64,000 bases of DNA from Bifidobacterium breve (GCA_945860245.1 CAMAPO010000002.1:62001-126000), one strand, 5' to 3'. Counted from the first letter of the stretch, positions 29,179-40,647 are shown. Notes: a model not told the origin generated them from the letters alone. Numbers and translations: made by a program.

Positions 29179-30465
29179 ATGAATTCACCAGTCACATCAA
29201 CACTTCCACGTCATGATATTGCAGATGCATCACTTGCCGCAGAAGGTCGCAAGAAGATCGAATGGGCAGAACGTAATATGCCTGTGCTCGCGCAGATCCG
29301 TGAACGCTTCGAGAAGTCACAGCCATTTACCGGCGTAAGAATCGCTGCTTGCATGCATGTGACAACCGAGACGGCTAACTTGATGCGTGTCCTAAAAGCA
29401 GGGGGCGCAGAAATTGCTCTCTGTGCATCAAATCCACTTTCAACTCAAGATGACACAGCGGCAGCGCTGGTTCACGAATACGGAATTTCAGTATTTGCGC
29501 GCAACGCAGTTGATCGTGATGGTTACTACTCACATATAAATGCGGCACTAGATATCGAACCTCACCAAGTATTTGATGATGGCTGCGACCTCGTCAACAC
29601 TCTTCACACAACTCGTAAAGAACTCCTTCCAAATATCGCCGGTGGTTGCGAAGAAACCACAACTGGTGTAATTCGTCTCAACCAAATGGCAAAAGATGGC
29701 GCACTTACATTCCCAATGATTGCTGTCAATGACACCGATACCAAGCACATGTTCGACAATCGTTACGGAACAGGTCAATCAACGCTCGACGCTGTCTTTC
29801 GTGCGACAAACTTCCTTCTTGCCGGACGCATCGTCGTAGTAGCAGGATTTGGTTACTGCGGTAAGGGCGTTGCAGAACGCGCTAAGGGTATGGGCGCTGA
29901 TGTTGTTGTTACCGAAATCGATCCAACTAAGGCCCTTGATGCCATGATGCAAGGCTTCCGAGTCATGCCAATGCTTGAAGCTGCAAAAGTTGGAGATGTA
30001 TTTATTACTGTTACGGGAAATCGTGATGTATTGCGAGATGAGCACTTTGCGGTGATGAAGGATGGCGCAATTATGGCTAACTCTGGACACTTCGATATTG
30101 AAATCGACGTCGCTTGGTTGGAGCAGAACGCAAAGAAGAAGAATGCCAAGATGCGCCATCAAACTGACGAATATGTGCTGGGCGATGGACGCCGCTTGCT
30201 ACTTCTTGCAGAAGGTCGCTTAGTTAACCTAGGCGCAGCCGAAGGTCACCCGGCATCAGTGATGGATATGTCATTCTCTGATCAAGCGCTGACTGCAGAA
30301 TATCTAGTAAAGGAAGCGAAGAACCTTCCAGCAGGTGTTCATAACGTTCCAACTTATATCGATAAAGAAGTTGCTAGCCTGAAGTTAATCTCTATGGGTG
30401 GCCGTATCGATACCTTAACTCCAGCACAAGATATGTACTTGAACTCTTGGGAGCACGGTAGCTAA
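29179..30465 (+). CDS. sahH: S-adenosylhomocysteine hydrolase
   Basis: RBS aaggag then ATG 29179; [61 protein letters not shown]. Confidence 0.95.
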   Translation: MNSPVTSTLPRHDIADASLAAEGRKKIEWAERNMPVLAQIRERFEKSQPFTGVRIAACMHVTTETANLMRVLKAGGAEIALCASNPLSTQDDTAAALVHEYGISVFARNAVDRDGYYSHINAALDIEPHQVFDDGCDLVNTLHTTRKELLPNIAGGCEETTTGVIRLNQMAKDGALTFPMIAVNDTDTKHMFDNRYGTGQSTLDAVFRATNFLLAGRIVVVAGFGYCGKGVAERAKGMGADVVVTEIDPTKALDAMMQGFRVMPMLEAAKVGDVFITVTGNRDVLRDEHFAVMKDGAIMANSGHFDIEIDVAWLEQNAKKKNAKMRHQTDEYVLGDGRRLLLLAEGRLVNLGAAEGHPASVMDMSFSDQALTAEYLVKEAKNLPAGVHNVPTYIDKEVASLKLISMGGRIDTLTPAQDMYLNSWEHGS

Positions 30466-31151
30466 TGACCTTGGTAATGGTCGTCGATGACGACCAGGAT
30501 CTTGCGGAGATGCTCGGCATCGTTTTAACCGGTGCCGGCATCGACGTGGATCTAGTAAGTCGCGGTGATGAGGTGCTGGAGGTCTTTAGAAATAATCCTC
30601 CGGATCTAATTCTGCTAGATGTAATGCTTCCGGGCTTAGATGGAATTGAAGTATGTAAATTAATCCGCGCCGAATCCATGGTTCCAATCGTGATGCTCAG
30701 TGCAAAAGGCGATACCCACGATGTGGTCAGAGGCCTTGAAGCCGGTGCAGATGATTACATGGTCAAACCCTTTAGACACCCTTCAGAACTCATCGCAAGA
30801 ATTCGTACTCGTTTACGTCGTACAAATGCCGATGTCTTAGGGCTACTAACTATTGGGGATCTCGCAATAGATGTAACCGCCCATGAGGTAGTCCGCGGGG
30901 GAAAGAAAATTGCACTCACTCGTTTAGAATTTGATTTGTTAGTCGCTTTAGCAAAAGAACCAGGGCGTGTGTTTACACGCGATGCCTTGCTCAGTGAAGT
31001 TTGGGGCTATCGACATTCAACTGATACACGTTTGGTAAATGTCCACGTGCAGCGGTTACGTTCAAAGATAGAGCACGACCCAGAGCACCCTGAAATCGTT
31101 ATGACAGTGCGCGGAGTTGGCTATAAAGCTGGAGTGATGGGCGGTTCCTAG
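30465..31151 (+). CDS. mtrA: MtrA-like OmpR-family response regulator
   Basis: VDDDQDLAEMLGIVL, DVMLPGLDG, C-terminal winged helix; TAATG overlap with sahH; synteny sahH-mtrA-mtrB. Confidence 0.93.
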   Translation: MTLVMVVDDDQDLAEMLGIVLTGAGIDVDLVSRGDEVLEVFRNNPPDLILLDVMLPGLDGIEVCKLIRAESMVPIVMLSAKGDTHDVVRGLEAGADDYMVKPFRHPSELIARIRTRLRRTNADVLGLLTIGDLAIDVTAHEVVRGGKKIALTRLEFDLLVALAKEPGRVFTRDALLSEVWGYRHSTDTRLVNVHVQRLRSKIEHDPEHPEIVMTVRGVGYKAGVMGGS

Positions 31152-31152
31152 A

Positions 31153-32727
31153 ATGAACCGATTCACTTCCAGGCTAAGTACTTCACTTGCCTCAAAGGTA
31201 ATTGTTTCTACAGTGCTTTTATCTCTTGGCGTCGTTTGGTTAACTGGTTCTGCACTTTATTCGCAACTCTCTGACGGAGTAAGGGAAGTAAATCTAGAAT
31301 CCTCCCTTGCAGAGGCCAGATCTTCATTTTTTAGCGCCCAGTATCAATTCTTGCTTGCTGAAGCCGCTACACCTGCGGTTATCACGAAAGTAGTGCAAGA
31401 TGTAATTGTTTCATCTACAGAGGTCAGCCTGAGCCAAGATAGAAAATCCATTTTCTTAAGCAGATTCGGAAAGCCCTTTAAAATTTCTTTAATAGTGGAA
31501 TCTCCTAATTACACCACATCCACAGATGGTTTAGATATTTCATCCTTCCCAGATGAAGTACGTAAAAATGTTCGTTCGAGTGATTTAGTCGAATATCAGT
31601 ATGCCAAAGTGCGCTATCAAGATCGTGATGACGCCAACGTTTTAATTGTTGGTCGCAAAATTGTGATTCCAAAATCTGGAAATTATGAGATGCATCTGGT
31701 TTATTCGCTAAATAACCAGAACCGGACGCTTTCGATTATCAAGAACGCGCTTCTGCTAACGGGTTTTGCACTGATATTCCTTATTGGATTGATTACTTGG
31801 TTAGTAGTGCGTCAAGTAGTAAAACCAGTTCGTGAAGCAGCGAGCATTGCCCAGAAATTTACCCAAGGTGACTTCTCACAAAGAATGAAGGTAGAAAGCT
31901 CTGATGAAATTGCAACGCTCGGCAGCGCATTTAACGATATGGCACTTTCTTTGGAGTCACAGATCTCTCGCTTGGAAAACTTATCCCGCGTACAGCAAAG
32001 ATTCGTTTCTGATGTATCTCACGAACTTCGAACCCCTTTAACGACTCTACGAATGGCATCTGAAGTCATATATGCTCAGAAGGAAAGTTTTGAACCAACA
32101 ATCGCCCGAAGCTCAGAGCTTCTGGTCGCTCAACTGGATAGATTTGAGAAGCTCCTGGAAGATCTGCTGGAAGTTAGCCGCTTTGATGCAGAAGTTGCGA
32201 TTCTAGAGCCAGTTGATTTTGATCTAATTACCTTGATAGAAAGATGTATTGCAGATGTTCGCGCTAGCGCGCACGATCCTGTTATTTCGATAAATATTGC
32301 TCACGAGTCAGATCATCTGATTATTAAGGCCGATATGCGGCGCGTGGAGCGAATCATGCGGAATCTACTTTCTAATGCACTAGACCATGCCGAAGAAAAA
32401 CCAATAAATGTAACGATAATCTCAACTCGCACCGAAGTCGCTATTGGAGTTCGAGATTATGGAACCGGTATAGAACCTGCAGCTCTATCTCGCATCTTCG
32501 ATCGATTTTGGAGAGCAGATCCATCACGTGCGCGAGTTCGCGGAGGAACTGGACTTGGTCTATCGATCGCGTTGGAAGATGCCCGCTTACACAATGGTGA
32601 ACTTGATGCTTGGGGTTCGCTTGGAGAAGGCGCACATTTTGTTCTTACCCTGCCACGGATTGCGGGCGAGCAGATCGGTGGCAGGCCAATACGCCCACAA
32701 CCTGAGGATTATCCCCAGAATATTTAA
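31153..32727 (+). CDS. mtrB: MtrB-like sensor histidine kinase
   Basis: HAMP, VSDVSHELRTPLTTLRMASEV H-box, NLLSNALDHAE N-box, GTGLGLSIA. Confidence 0.92.
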   Translation: MNRFTSRLSTSLASKVIVSTVLLSLGVVWLTGSALYSQLSDGVREVNLESSLAEARSSFFSAQYQFLLAEAATPAVITKVVQDVIVSSTEVSLSQDRKSIFLSRFGKPFKISLIVESPNYTTSTDGLDISSFPDEVRKNVRSSDLVEYQYAKVRYQDRDDANVLIVGRKIVIPKSGNYEMHLVYSLNNQNRTLSIIKNALLLTGFALIFLIGLITWLVVRQVVKPVREAASIAQKFTQGDFSQRMKVESSDEIATLGSAFNDMALSLESQISRLENLSRVQQRFVSDVSHELRTPLTTLRMASEVIYAQKESFEPTIARSSELLVAQLDRFEKLLEDLLEVSRFDAEVAILEPVDFDLITLIERCIADVRASAHDPVISINIAHESDHLIIKADMRRVERIMRNLLSNALDHAEEKPINVTIISTRTEVAIGVRDYGTGIEPAALSRIFDRFWRADPSRARVRGGTGLGLSIALEDARLHNGELDAWGSLGEGAHFVLTLPRIAGEQIGGRPIRPQPEDYPQNI

Positions 32728-32767
32728 TTAACCTTTCAAAGATTATTTGGCGCTAGAGAATTTAGCA

Positions 32768-33451
32768 ATGAAGAATCTGGTTGAATTAATTTTTCCATCA
32801 AGATGTATTGGTTGCTCACAACTCGGTATATCTATCTGTTCGAGCTGTCGCAAGAATTGGCATCCCCATATTTATCATCGCGAGTTAAAAGTGTTAGGGA
32901 AGAGATACCCAGTAATTTCAGCGATTGAGTATTCAGCTATAGCATCTCGTGTCTTATTGAGAGCGAAAGAAGCAAATCAGGCTGCTGCCGATCAGTTGCT
33001 AATAACTGCGATTACCCATTCGTTGCGATACTTCGTGAAGAACTATGGGACTGGAGATTTAGTCGCAATTCCTTCGCGAAGAACTGCCACAAGAAAGCGA
33101 GGACGCGATTTTATGCAAGAAGTTACCTCATCTGTTGCTAGCTTTGAGTCAGTTAAGACTTTGAAAATATTGCAACATCAGCGGGTGGTAAAAGACCAGT
33201 CCCAATTAAATTCACAGCAGCGATCTAGCAATATTGCAGGGGCTTTTTCTGCGTCCATTGATTTGCCAAATTCGGCAGGTCAAGGGAATATCGGGCCACT
33301 AATTATTGTTGATGATCTCGTCACCACAGGGGCGACCCTGGTGGAGGCGATACGGGCCTTACGTACCGCAGGCTTTACGGTAATTGGCGCGGTAACAGGC
33401 GCTGTCGCTAACCCTTACGATAAGGGGGTTGATTTTCGAAAGGGCACATAA
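32768..33451 (+). CDS. ComF-like phosphoribosyltransferase
   Basis: CIGCSQLGISICSSCRKNW, IIVDDLVTTGATLVEA PRPP motif. Confidence 0.88.
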   Translation: MKNLVELIFPSRCIGCSQLGISICSSCRKNWHPHIYHRELKVLGKRYPVISAIEYSAIASRVLLRAKEANQAAADQLLITAITHSLRYFVKNYGTGDLVAIPSRRTATRKRGRDFMQEVTSSVASFESVKTLKILQHQRVVKDQSQLNSQQRSSNIAGAFSASIDLPNSAGQGNIGPLIIVDDLVTTGATLVEAIRALRTAGFTVIGAVTGAVANPYDKGVDFRKGT

Positions 33452-36124
33452 ATGGCAAAGATTTTTGATCGCATCATGCGGGCTGGCGAAGGAAAAATTC
33501 TTCGCGACCTCAGCAAGATTGTGGATCAAGTCAATTCATTTGAGCCAGTTATCTCTGCACTAAGCGACACTTCATTACGTGCGAAGACTGATGAATTTAA
33601 AGCACGGGTTGCATCTGGAGAATCTCTAGATGTTCTGCTTCCTGAAGCATTCGCTGTGGTTCGCGAAGCAGCACAGCGCACACTGGGCCAGCGCCACTAT
33701 GACGTACAAATTATGGGTGGCGCTGCGATGCATCGTGGAAATATTGCAGAAATGCGCACCGGTGAGGGCAAGACCTTGGTGGCAACTCTTCCTTCATATT
33801 TAAACGCTCTAGCGGGACGTGGCGTCCACGTTGTAACCGTCAATGATTATTTGGCAGAACGCGATAGTGAATGGATGGGTCGCATCCATCGCTTCCTCGG
33901 ATTATCAGTCGGTGTGATCGTAAATAGCATGACTCCATCAGAACGTCGTGCGGCTTATAACGCCGATGTTACATACGGAACTAATAATGAATTCGGCTTC
34001 GACTACTTGCGTGACAACATGGCTTGGACGCTAGAAGATTGTGTGCAACGTGATCACTTTTTCGCAGTTGTCGATGAAGTTGACTCAATTCTGATTGATG
34101 AAGCTCGTACACCTTTGATTATTAGTGGACCTGCAGATAAAGCAACCAAGTGGTATGTCGAGTTTGCCAATATCGCCGATAAGTTACAGCGCAATACTCA
34201 CTATGAAATTGATGAGAAGAAGAAAACAGTTGGAATTTTGGAAAATGGTGTTACAAAAGTCGAAGAAATTCTTAAAATTGGGAACTTATATGAAGCGGCA
34301 AATACCAGCTTAATCGGCTACCTAAACAACTCAGTGCGCGCGAAAGAGTTATTTAAGCGCGATAAAGATTACGTTGTAATGAACGGCGAGCTATTAATCG
34401 TCGATGAACATACTGGCCGTATGCTAGCTGGACGTCGCTATAGCGACGGTCTGCACCAAGCTTTGGAAGCGAAAGAGCGCATCGATATTAAAGATGAGAA
34501 CCAGACTCTCGCAACAATCACGCTGCAGAATTACTTCCGACTCTACGAAACTATATCCGGTATGACTGGTACAGCGATGACAGAAGCATCTGAATTCCAT
34601 CAGATCTACAAGCTCGGAGTTGTTCCGATTCCAACTAATCGTCCAATGGAGCGATTAGATCAGGCAGATTTGGTTTATAAATCTGAGCTTGGTAAATTTA
34701 TGGCGGTTACAAAAGACATTGTGGAACGCCATCGTAAAGGCCAACCAGTTCTAGTTGGTACAGTGTCAGTAGAAAAGTCCGAAGAGTTATCTGCGCTTTT
34801 GAAAAAGTCAGGTGTTCCGCACGAAGTACTCAATGCAAAGCATCACGAACGTGAAGCATCGATCATCGCACGCGCCGGTGTTAGCGGAGCGGTAACAGTT
34901 GCTACAAATATGGCAGGCCGCGGAACCGACATCATGCTCGGTGGTAACCCAGAATTTATGGCAGATTTTGAACTTCAACGTCGTGGTCTTTCACCAGTTG
35001 ATAACGCCACTGAATATGAAGCAGCCTGGCCTGATGAAATTGCAAAACAGAAAGCGGCAGTTGCTAAAGGCCATGAAGAAGTAGTTGCTCTAGGTGGTCT
35101 ATATGTACTGGGAACCGAGCGCCACGAATCACGCCGTATCGATAATCAGTTACGTGGACGTTCTGGGCGTCAAGGCGATCCCGGTGAATCACGCTTCTAT
35201 CTATCGCTACAAGATGAGTTAATGCGTCGCTTCAATTCTGCACTGGTGGAGCGCTTCCTATCTGCTGCTGGCCTTCCAGATGACTCTCCGATCGAGTCCA
35301 AGATGGTCAGTAACGCTATTCGTTCTGCGCAGACCCAAGTGGAAGCGCAAAACTTTGAAATCCGTAAGAATGTTTTAAAATATGACGATGTTATGAACCG
35401 GCAACGTGAAGTAATTTATGGAGAACGACGCCTAGTTCTTGAAGGTGAAGATATCTCGCAGCAGGTTCAGAGCTTTGTTGCAGATACCTTGGTTGCCTAT
35501 GTAAACGCCGAAACCACACAGGGCTATGGCGAAGATTGGGATCTAGATCGTTTATGGCAAGCTCTCAAATTGGTTTACCCAATCTCATTTACTCCAGAAG
35601 AGTTAGTCACTAAGGTCGGATCAATTTCGGCAATTGATGCAGATTATCTAACGGCGCAGATTCTAGAAGATGCAACTCTTGCTTACGAAAAACGTCAATC
35701 CGATCTTAGCGGTGATGTAATGCGCGAGCTCGAACGAAAAGTTTTACTTTCAGTCTTAGATCGTAAATGGAGAGAACATCTATATGAGATGGACTATCTA
35801 CAAGAAGGTATTGGGCTTCGCGCAATGGCCCAACGTGATCCATTGGTCGAGTACCAACGCGAAGGTTACGAACTCTTTGCTGCAATGATGGATGGAATTA
35901 AGGAAGAGTTAGCAAGCCTGGTCTTTAATGTGCAAGTAACTGTCGAAGGTGATGGCTCGCAGGTAAAGGCAGCTGGAATTACTGAAAAGCCATCTGATTC
36001 AACTGGGTTGCAATACACAGCCAGCGATGAATCTGGTATCTCTACTAAGGGTGAGGTTTCACGCAATAGCCAATGCCCTTGTGGTTCAGGTAAAAAGTAT
36101 AAGCGTTGCCATGGTGGCGCTTAA
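33452..36124 (+). CDS. secA: Preprotein translocase ATPase SecA
   Basis: [39 protein letters not shown]-terminal [14 protein letters not shown] zinc motif. Confidence 0.98.
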   Translation: MAKIFDRIMRAGEGKILRDLSKIVDQVNSFEPVISALSDTSLRAKTDEFKARVASGESLDVLLPEAFAVVREAAQRTLGQRHYDVQIMGGAAMHRGNIAEMRTGEGKTLVATLPSYLNALAGRGVHVVTVNDYLAERDSEWMGRIHRFLGLSVGVIVNSMTPSERRAAYNADVTYGTNNEFGFDYLRDNMAWTLEDCVQRDHFFAVVDEVDSILIDEARTPLIISGPADKATKWYVEFANIADKLQRNTHYEIDEKKKTVGILENGVTKVEEILKIGNLYEAANTSLIGYLNNSVRAKELFKRDKDYVVMNGELLIVDEHTGRMLAGRRYSDGLHQALEAKERIDIKDENQTLATITLQNYFRLYETISGMTGTAMTEASEFHQIYKLGVVPIPTNRPMERLDQADLVYKSELGKFMAVTKDIVERHRKGQPVLVGTVSVEKSEELSALLKKSGVPHEVLNAKHHEREASIIARAGVSGAVTVATNMAGRGTDIMLGGNPEFMADFELQRRGLSPVDNATEYEAAWPDEIAKQKAAVAKGHEEVVALGGLYVLGTERHESRRIDNQLRGRSGRQGDPGESRFYLSLQDELMRRFNSALVERFLSAAGLPDDSPIESKMVSNAIRSAQTQVEAQNFEIRKNVLKYDDVMNRQREVIYGERRLVLEGEDISQQVQSFVADTLVAYVNAETTQGYGEDWDLDRLWQALKLVYPISFTPEELVTKVGSISAIDADYLTAQILEDATLAYEKRQSDLSGDVMRELERKVLLSVLDRKWREHLYEMDYLQEGIGLRAMAQRDPLVEYQREGYELFAAMMDGIKEELASLVFNVQVTVEGDGSQVKAAGITEKPSDSTGLQYTASDESGISTKGEVSRNSQCPCGSGKKYKRCHGGA

Positions 36125-36702
36125 ATTAACTGCAATTCAGTACACAACCATCTCTGATCAACGCCTTCAAAACGAATCACCATTGCGCGCAGTCGATCGC
36201 CAAAGCGCACGGTAATTGTTGATTCACAAATGCCATCTAAAGGTTGACATTGATGGATACTTCGGATTCTACCGATCTCTTTTTGGCTTCCAACTTCTTT
36301 GAGTAATTTCATATAAATCTGCCGATGACACTTGGAAATCAACTGGGCTGGTTGCCGGCGGCCAGCCCAAATTTCAAGGACGCTAACCGCAAATTTCATC
36401 GTCCAAGCATGAATTTCGGGTAGTTCGGTCGCCGAAGTCGGTATAGGTTCAAAACCTGGTTCAAACTCTTCACCAAAAGTGCTTGGAATTAGATAAAGCT
36501 TGGCACGTTGATCAGGAAGCGGCTCTACTTTGCGAGTGACGGCCAATTCTGAAAGCGAGTACAAATCTAACTGAGGATGGCTCCACATCGCCGGATCTTC
36601 ATTGCTTGAGACCAACTCTAAGGTGTGAATCTGGGTCTGTTCTCTATATTTCATATCCATAGCCGCACCTTGAACTCTTTTTTCAAAGATCTCTTCCACC
36701 AA
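36121..36702 (-). CDS. Rv3235-family protein
   Basis: Convergent with secA; C-terminal ...[10 protein letters not shown]...[35 protein letters not shown] resembles the Rv3235 family. Confidence 0.75.
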   Translation of the reverse strand: MVEEIFEKRVQGAAMDMKYREQTQIHTLELVSSNEDPAMWSHPQLDLYSLSELAVTRKVEPLPDQRAKLYLIPSTFGEEFEPGFEPIPTSATELPEIHAWTMKFAVSVLEIWAGRRQPAQLISKCHRQIYMKLLKEVGSQKEIGRIRSIHQCQPLDGICESTITVRFGDRLRAMVIRFEGVDQRWLCTELQLI

Positions 36703-36784
36703 GAGGAGGAGAATTTCTCATCCCAAAGGATGACTGTGGAGTGCGCCTGAGAAAATAATTAGCAATGACATTTAGTACTCCATT

Positions 36785-37384
36785 ATGAATAAATCAGCAA
36801 AAGCTGCCCAGACACGATTAGTCGTTGCCATCGCCCTCTTTGCCGCCGCCGTTATCTCTGCCATGGCACTTACTGCACTTGGTAACCAGAGTGATACTTA
36901 CTGGATCGCAAGCAACTCCCTGATTCCTGGCACACAAATTGCCGAAAGTGATCTATCAGAAATTGAGGTTTCCCTGGGAGAGGCTAGTAACGGCTACCTC
37001 TCTAAAGATGTAATGGTTACAGGTGCATATATAGTGCGCACGATCGAGAAAGGTGAGTTGATTGCGATTGGTTCGGTAAGTGATATTCCAAGTTCGCTGA
37101 AATCTGGGCAAGTGCCAATCTCGATTCGCAGCAGTGATCTTCCTGAAGATATCGAATTAGGGGAGGCGATTAATATTTATTGGGTGCCAGAGGCTATGGG
37201 CATGGAGACACCACAAACTCCAGAATTAGTCATATCCGGGGCGTTTCTTAACTCAATCAACCGCAAAGCTGGAAATTTTGGCAGCGATATTTCTCTCACG
37301 GTATCTATAGAAAATAACGAAATATTTGATTTATTAAAGGCGACAGCATCTGGAAGATTGGTAATAGTACGTTCGAATGGATGA
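36785..37384 (+). CDS. SAF-domain (CpaB/FlgA-like) membrane protein
   Basis: N-terminal TM then SNSLIPGTQIAESDLSEIEV, typical SAF start. Confidence 0.75.
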   Translation: MNKSAKAAQTRLVVAIALFAAAVISAMALTALGNQSDTYWIASNSLIPGTQIAESDLSEIEVSLGEASNGYLSKDVMVTGAYIVRTIEKGELIAIGSVSDIPSSLKSGQVPISIRSSDLPEDIELGEAINIYWVPEAMGMETPQTPELVISGAFLNSINRKAGNFGSDISLTVSIENNEIFDLLKATASGRLVIVRSNG

Positions 37385-38462
37385 AGTTTTACAACCTAGC
37401 ATCATCACTGCGATTGCTGATGCAGAGTTTGAAGGAATGGTGTCAAGCGCGTTCTTTAATAGCGGATGGAGTGTTATTGCAAGGCCACTTGATTTTGCCA
37501 CATTACAGAAAAACCTTGATGAGCAAGTTACCAAAAATATTCTAGTTATCTACTCCGTTGACTTACCAGGCTTTAGCGATGAGCAAATGAAGAAACTCGT
37601 ACGATTAAATATCGCATTCTTTGGCTTTGCCGATGCTGCAGGATCAGCTCGTGGTTTCGCTGAGACCTCTTCACGCCCAAATAATCCTGACGAGCTACTG
37701 GCGTATATTCGCGGAAATATCCGATCGCCACTTTTACGCACTCCTTTGCTGCAGAAAAAGGTAAATCTTAAGGCGAAGATAATTGCTATTGGTTCGGCAG
37801 GGCATCACACGGGTGCGACTACCTTGGCGTTAAATCTGGCACAGGAGTTATCTCTATTAGAAAAGAAGACTCTGCTAATTGATGCCAATTTTTCTGCTGC
37901 AGCGATCGCAACTATCTTAGATCTACGGAAAATTGCAGAAGATGATAAATGGCGAGACCTTTCAGATGACTTATCGGTCGCCGAAGTTACCCAGAGCAAT
38001 ATTGCAGATTTTTCATCACGAGCCATGGATGCTGCCAAATACTTTGATTACATAGTCATAGATCTTGGCTCTCTGCAAAATATTACGAGCGATCTTTCAG
38101 ATCGTAGATGGTCGTCACAAGTCAAGATTTGGGTAAGTCGATTTGCTCAGGAATTATTTATTTCATCGGGTTCAGATCTACTACAAATTAAGCGGCTAAG
38201 TAAACTTTGTAGAGAGCTCTCCGAAATAAAACTTCCAGCGCGTATTTCCATTTTTATTAAGCCTTCAGAGACTTCGGTAAAAAAGGAGATCTGGCAAGCA
38301 GATGACTTCCAATCTTTAAATCTGAAAAAAGTGCAGTATCTGCCAATGGATTCACGGTTGTGTGCTGCGGCACTTAAGGAGCGGACTACGCTCTCTGAGA
38401 TAAACGGAAAAGCTCCTCTGCGCAAGGCCATAGCGGCAATTGCTATACAAATTACAGAGTAA
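37377..38462 (+). CDS. CpaE-like MinD superfamily ATPase
   Basis: IIAIGSAGHHTGATTLALNLAQELSLLEKKTLLIDANFSAAAIATIL; overlaps the SAF gene. Confidence 0.75.
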   Translation: MDEVLQPSIITAIADAEFEGMVSSAFFNSGWSVIARPLDFATLQKNLDEQVTKNILVIYSVDLPGFSDEQMKKLVRLNIAFFGFADAAGSARGFAETSSRPNNPDELLAYIRGNIRSPLLRTPLLQKKVNLKAKIIAIGSAGHHTGATTLALNLAQELSLLEKKTLLIDANFSAAAIATILDLRKIAEDDKWRDLSDDLSVAEVTQSNIADFSSRAMDAAKYFDYIVIDLGSLQNITSDLSDRRWSSQVKIWVSRFAQELFISSGSDLLQIKRLSKLCRELSEIKLPARISIFIKPSETSVKKEIWQADDFQSLNLKKVQYLPMDSRLCAAALKERTTLSEINGKAPLRKAIAAIAIQITE

Positions 38463-38488
38463 GCCACATTTCTTATACCCTTGGTACT

Positions 38489-38881
38489 GTGCGCGCCTAC
38501 CTACCAGTTACAGCAGAAGAGATTTCCGCCTTCGCAAGTAAAGGTGAGATGGAATGTGGCCCGCTGTATGCACCGACAATCAAATTCTTAACTGCCAATA
38601 ACGATATGGATGACGAACAAGGCGAATATATTCTCTCGATGCTTGCAGCAGATGAGGCTATAGAGATGCGCGAAAATTCAGCAAGTCCGGCTTTTATTTT
38701 GGCGCTAGAAATCGCTGACTCACAAGTGGCCGAACACGGTGAAAATTTTGTTAACTTAAAAGAGAATGGTCGCTGGGAAGATGTGCAGTGTGCCTTTTTA
38801 GTTTCACCAGATGGCGAAGAGTTGACCTGGTTTGCTACTCAAGAGATTAATTCGGCACTTCCGCAATGGCTAACGGCTTAA
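38489..38881 (+). CDS. DUF6912-like protein
   Basis: MRAYLPVTAEEISAFASKGEMECGPLYAPT..; GTG start; between SAF/CpaE and pdtaS. Confidence 0.65.
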   Translation: MRAYLPVTAEEISAFASKGEMECGPLYAPTIKFLTANNDMDDEQGEYILSMLAADEAIEMRENSASPAFILALEIADSQVAEHGENFVNLKENGRWEDVQCAFLVSPDGEELTWFATQEINSALPQWLTA

Positions 38882-38884
38882 CTT

Positions 38885-40354
38885 ATGCCGCAATTAGATG
38901 CCTTTCTTCGTGATCGCAGCCCTTTAGGCGCAGATCAAATTCGCAGAATCCGTGAGTTAACAGCGGACTGGCAGCTCCTTGCCGATCTCTCCTTCGCTGA
39001 TCTGATCTTATGGGTTCCGCTAAGAAAAGATTTTAAGAGTTGGCCTACTGGATATATCGCTGTTGCTCATATTCGACCAACAACTGCAGCCACTATCTTT
39101 CCGCAAGATGTAATCGGTGACGAGATTGCTTGGGGTGCGCGGCCACAAATTGATCAAGCGCTCTCAGGTGCAGAAATAATTAGAGATTCACAGCCAGAAA
39201 AAATTGGCGAGATATTAATCAAAGAAGAAACAATTCCGGTAATTTTTGACGAGCAAGTTATTGCGGTAATCGCACGCCACCGCAACGCAGAACTTATGCG
39301 CCAACCAAGCAGGCTAGAGCTAAATTATCGCGAGGTCGCTCACAATGTTTATAGAATGGTTGCAGAAGGAACTTTTCCATATACCGAGAACAGCGAACTT
39401 TTCGACCCAGCAGCTCGTGTAGGAGATGGTCTAATCAGGCTAGATATCAACGGTGTTATTACATACGCCAGCCCAAATGCTAAATCTGCTTTTAACCGAA
39501 TGCGGTGGGCTGGTGAGCTGGAAGGAAATGTGCTTGGAGAAGTTGCGCGTAGCGTCTTGCTAATCAAACCTGAAGCGCACGAAGAGGCCGTAGAAGTAAG
39601 CCTTAGCGGAAAATCTCTACGTCGCGTTGAAATTGAAAATACTGGTGGAACAATTGATTTGCTGGCACTACCGCTTCTAGCCGGAGGAGATCGCATCGGC
39701 TCGATTGTTTTATTACAAAATGTCACAGAGCTAAGGCGTCGCGAGCGGGAATTGGTTACAAAGGATGCCACGATTCGCGAAATTCATCACCGCGTTAAGA
39801 ACAATTTGCAGACCGTATCGGCGTTACTTCGATTACAGTCTCGTCGCATTGAAGATCCAGCAGCAAGTGCGGCGTTAAATGAAGCTGTTCGCCGCATCGC
39901 ATCGATTGCTCTTGTTCACGAAACGCTATCGAGCAGCACCGAAGCATCAGTTGCCTTTGACGATGTCTTAGATCGCCTAGTCACACACGCCCTTGAATTA
40001 AGTCCCAGAATGGGAGAGTTAAAAATTGCTCGCCACGGAGAGCTTGGGTCACTCGATCCACGGATTGCTACGCCGCTTTCATTGATAGTTACCGAATTAA
40101 TTCACAACGCACTCGAACATGGCTTGGCCGAATCAGGTGCAAATTTAACTATAGAAGTATCTCGTTTAGATGGATCCGCGCAGATAGTTATATTTGATGA
40201 CGGGATTGGTCTGCCAGATGGATTTACGATCTTGGAATCTGCAAATCTTGGATTGCAGATTGTCCGGACGCTGACGGAGAACGAGTTAAAAGGAACAATT
40301 AATTTAATTCGAACTAACCGTGGAACCGAAGCGCAGCTAAATTTCCCAATTTAA
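38885..40354 (+). CDS. pdtaS: PdtaS-like sensor histidine kinase (HisKA_2)
   Basis: REIHHRVKNNLQTVSALLRLQSRR and PAS/GAF N-terminus; adjacent to whiB1 as in Mtb Rv3220c-Rv3219. Confidence 0.9.
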   Translation: MPQLDAFLRDRSPLGADQIRRIRELTADWQLLADLSFADLILWVPLRKDFKSWPTGYIAVAHIRPTTAATIFPQDVIGDEIAWGARPQIDQALSGAEIIRDSQPEKIGEILIKEETIPVIFDEQVIAVIARHRNAELMRQPSRLELNYREVAHNVYRMVAEGTFPYTENSELFDPAARVGDGLIRLDINGVITYASPNAKSAFNRMRWAGELEGNVLGEVARSVLLIKPEAHEEAVEVSLSGKSLRRVEIENTGGTIDLLALPLLAGGDRIGSIVLLQNVTELRRRERELVTKDATIREIHHRVKNNLQTVSALLRLQSRRIEDPAASAALNEAVRRIASIALVHETLSSSTEASVAFDDVLDRLVTHALELSPRMGELKIARHGELGSLDPRIATPLSLIVTELIHNALEHGLAESGANLTIEVSRLDGSAQIVIFDDGIGLPDGFTILESANLGLQIVRTLTENELKGTINLIRTNRGTEAQLNFPI

Positions 40355-40377
40355 CTTTAAGCCAATTAGTAAACCAA

Positions 40378-40647
40378 TTAATTTGAGTTATTTTGATCCA
40401 TCATGCGGGCACGATTACGCGCGGCGCGACGCTTAAGCGCACGACGTTCATCTTCTGAAAGTCCGCCCCAAACTCCGGCATCCTGACCGCTCTCTAAAGC
40501 CCAAGATAGGCAAGCATCTTTTACGATGCAGCGATTACAAACTTTCTTCGCTTCTTCGATTTGAGTAATGGCTGGCCCAGTGTTGCCAACCGGAAAGAAG
40601 AGTTCTGGATCTTCATCGCGGCAGGCTGATTGATGTCGCCAATCCAT
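40378..40647 (-). CDS. whiB1: WhiB1-like transcriptional regulator
   Basis: ATG at 40647; MDWRHQSACRDEDPELFFPVGNTGPAITQIEEAKKVCNRC..GVWGGLSEDERRALKRR. Confidence 0.95.
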   Translation of the reverse strand: MDWRHQSACRDEDPELFFPVGNTGPAITQIEEAKKVCNRCIVKDACLSWALESGQDAGVWGGLSEDERRALKRRAARNRARMMDQNNSN

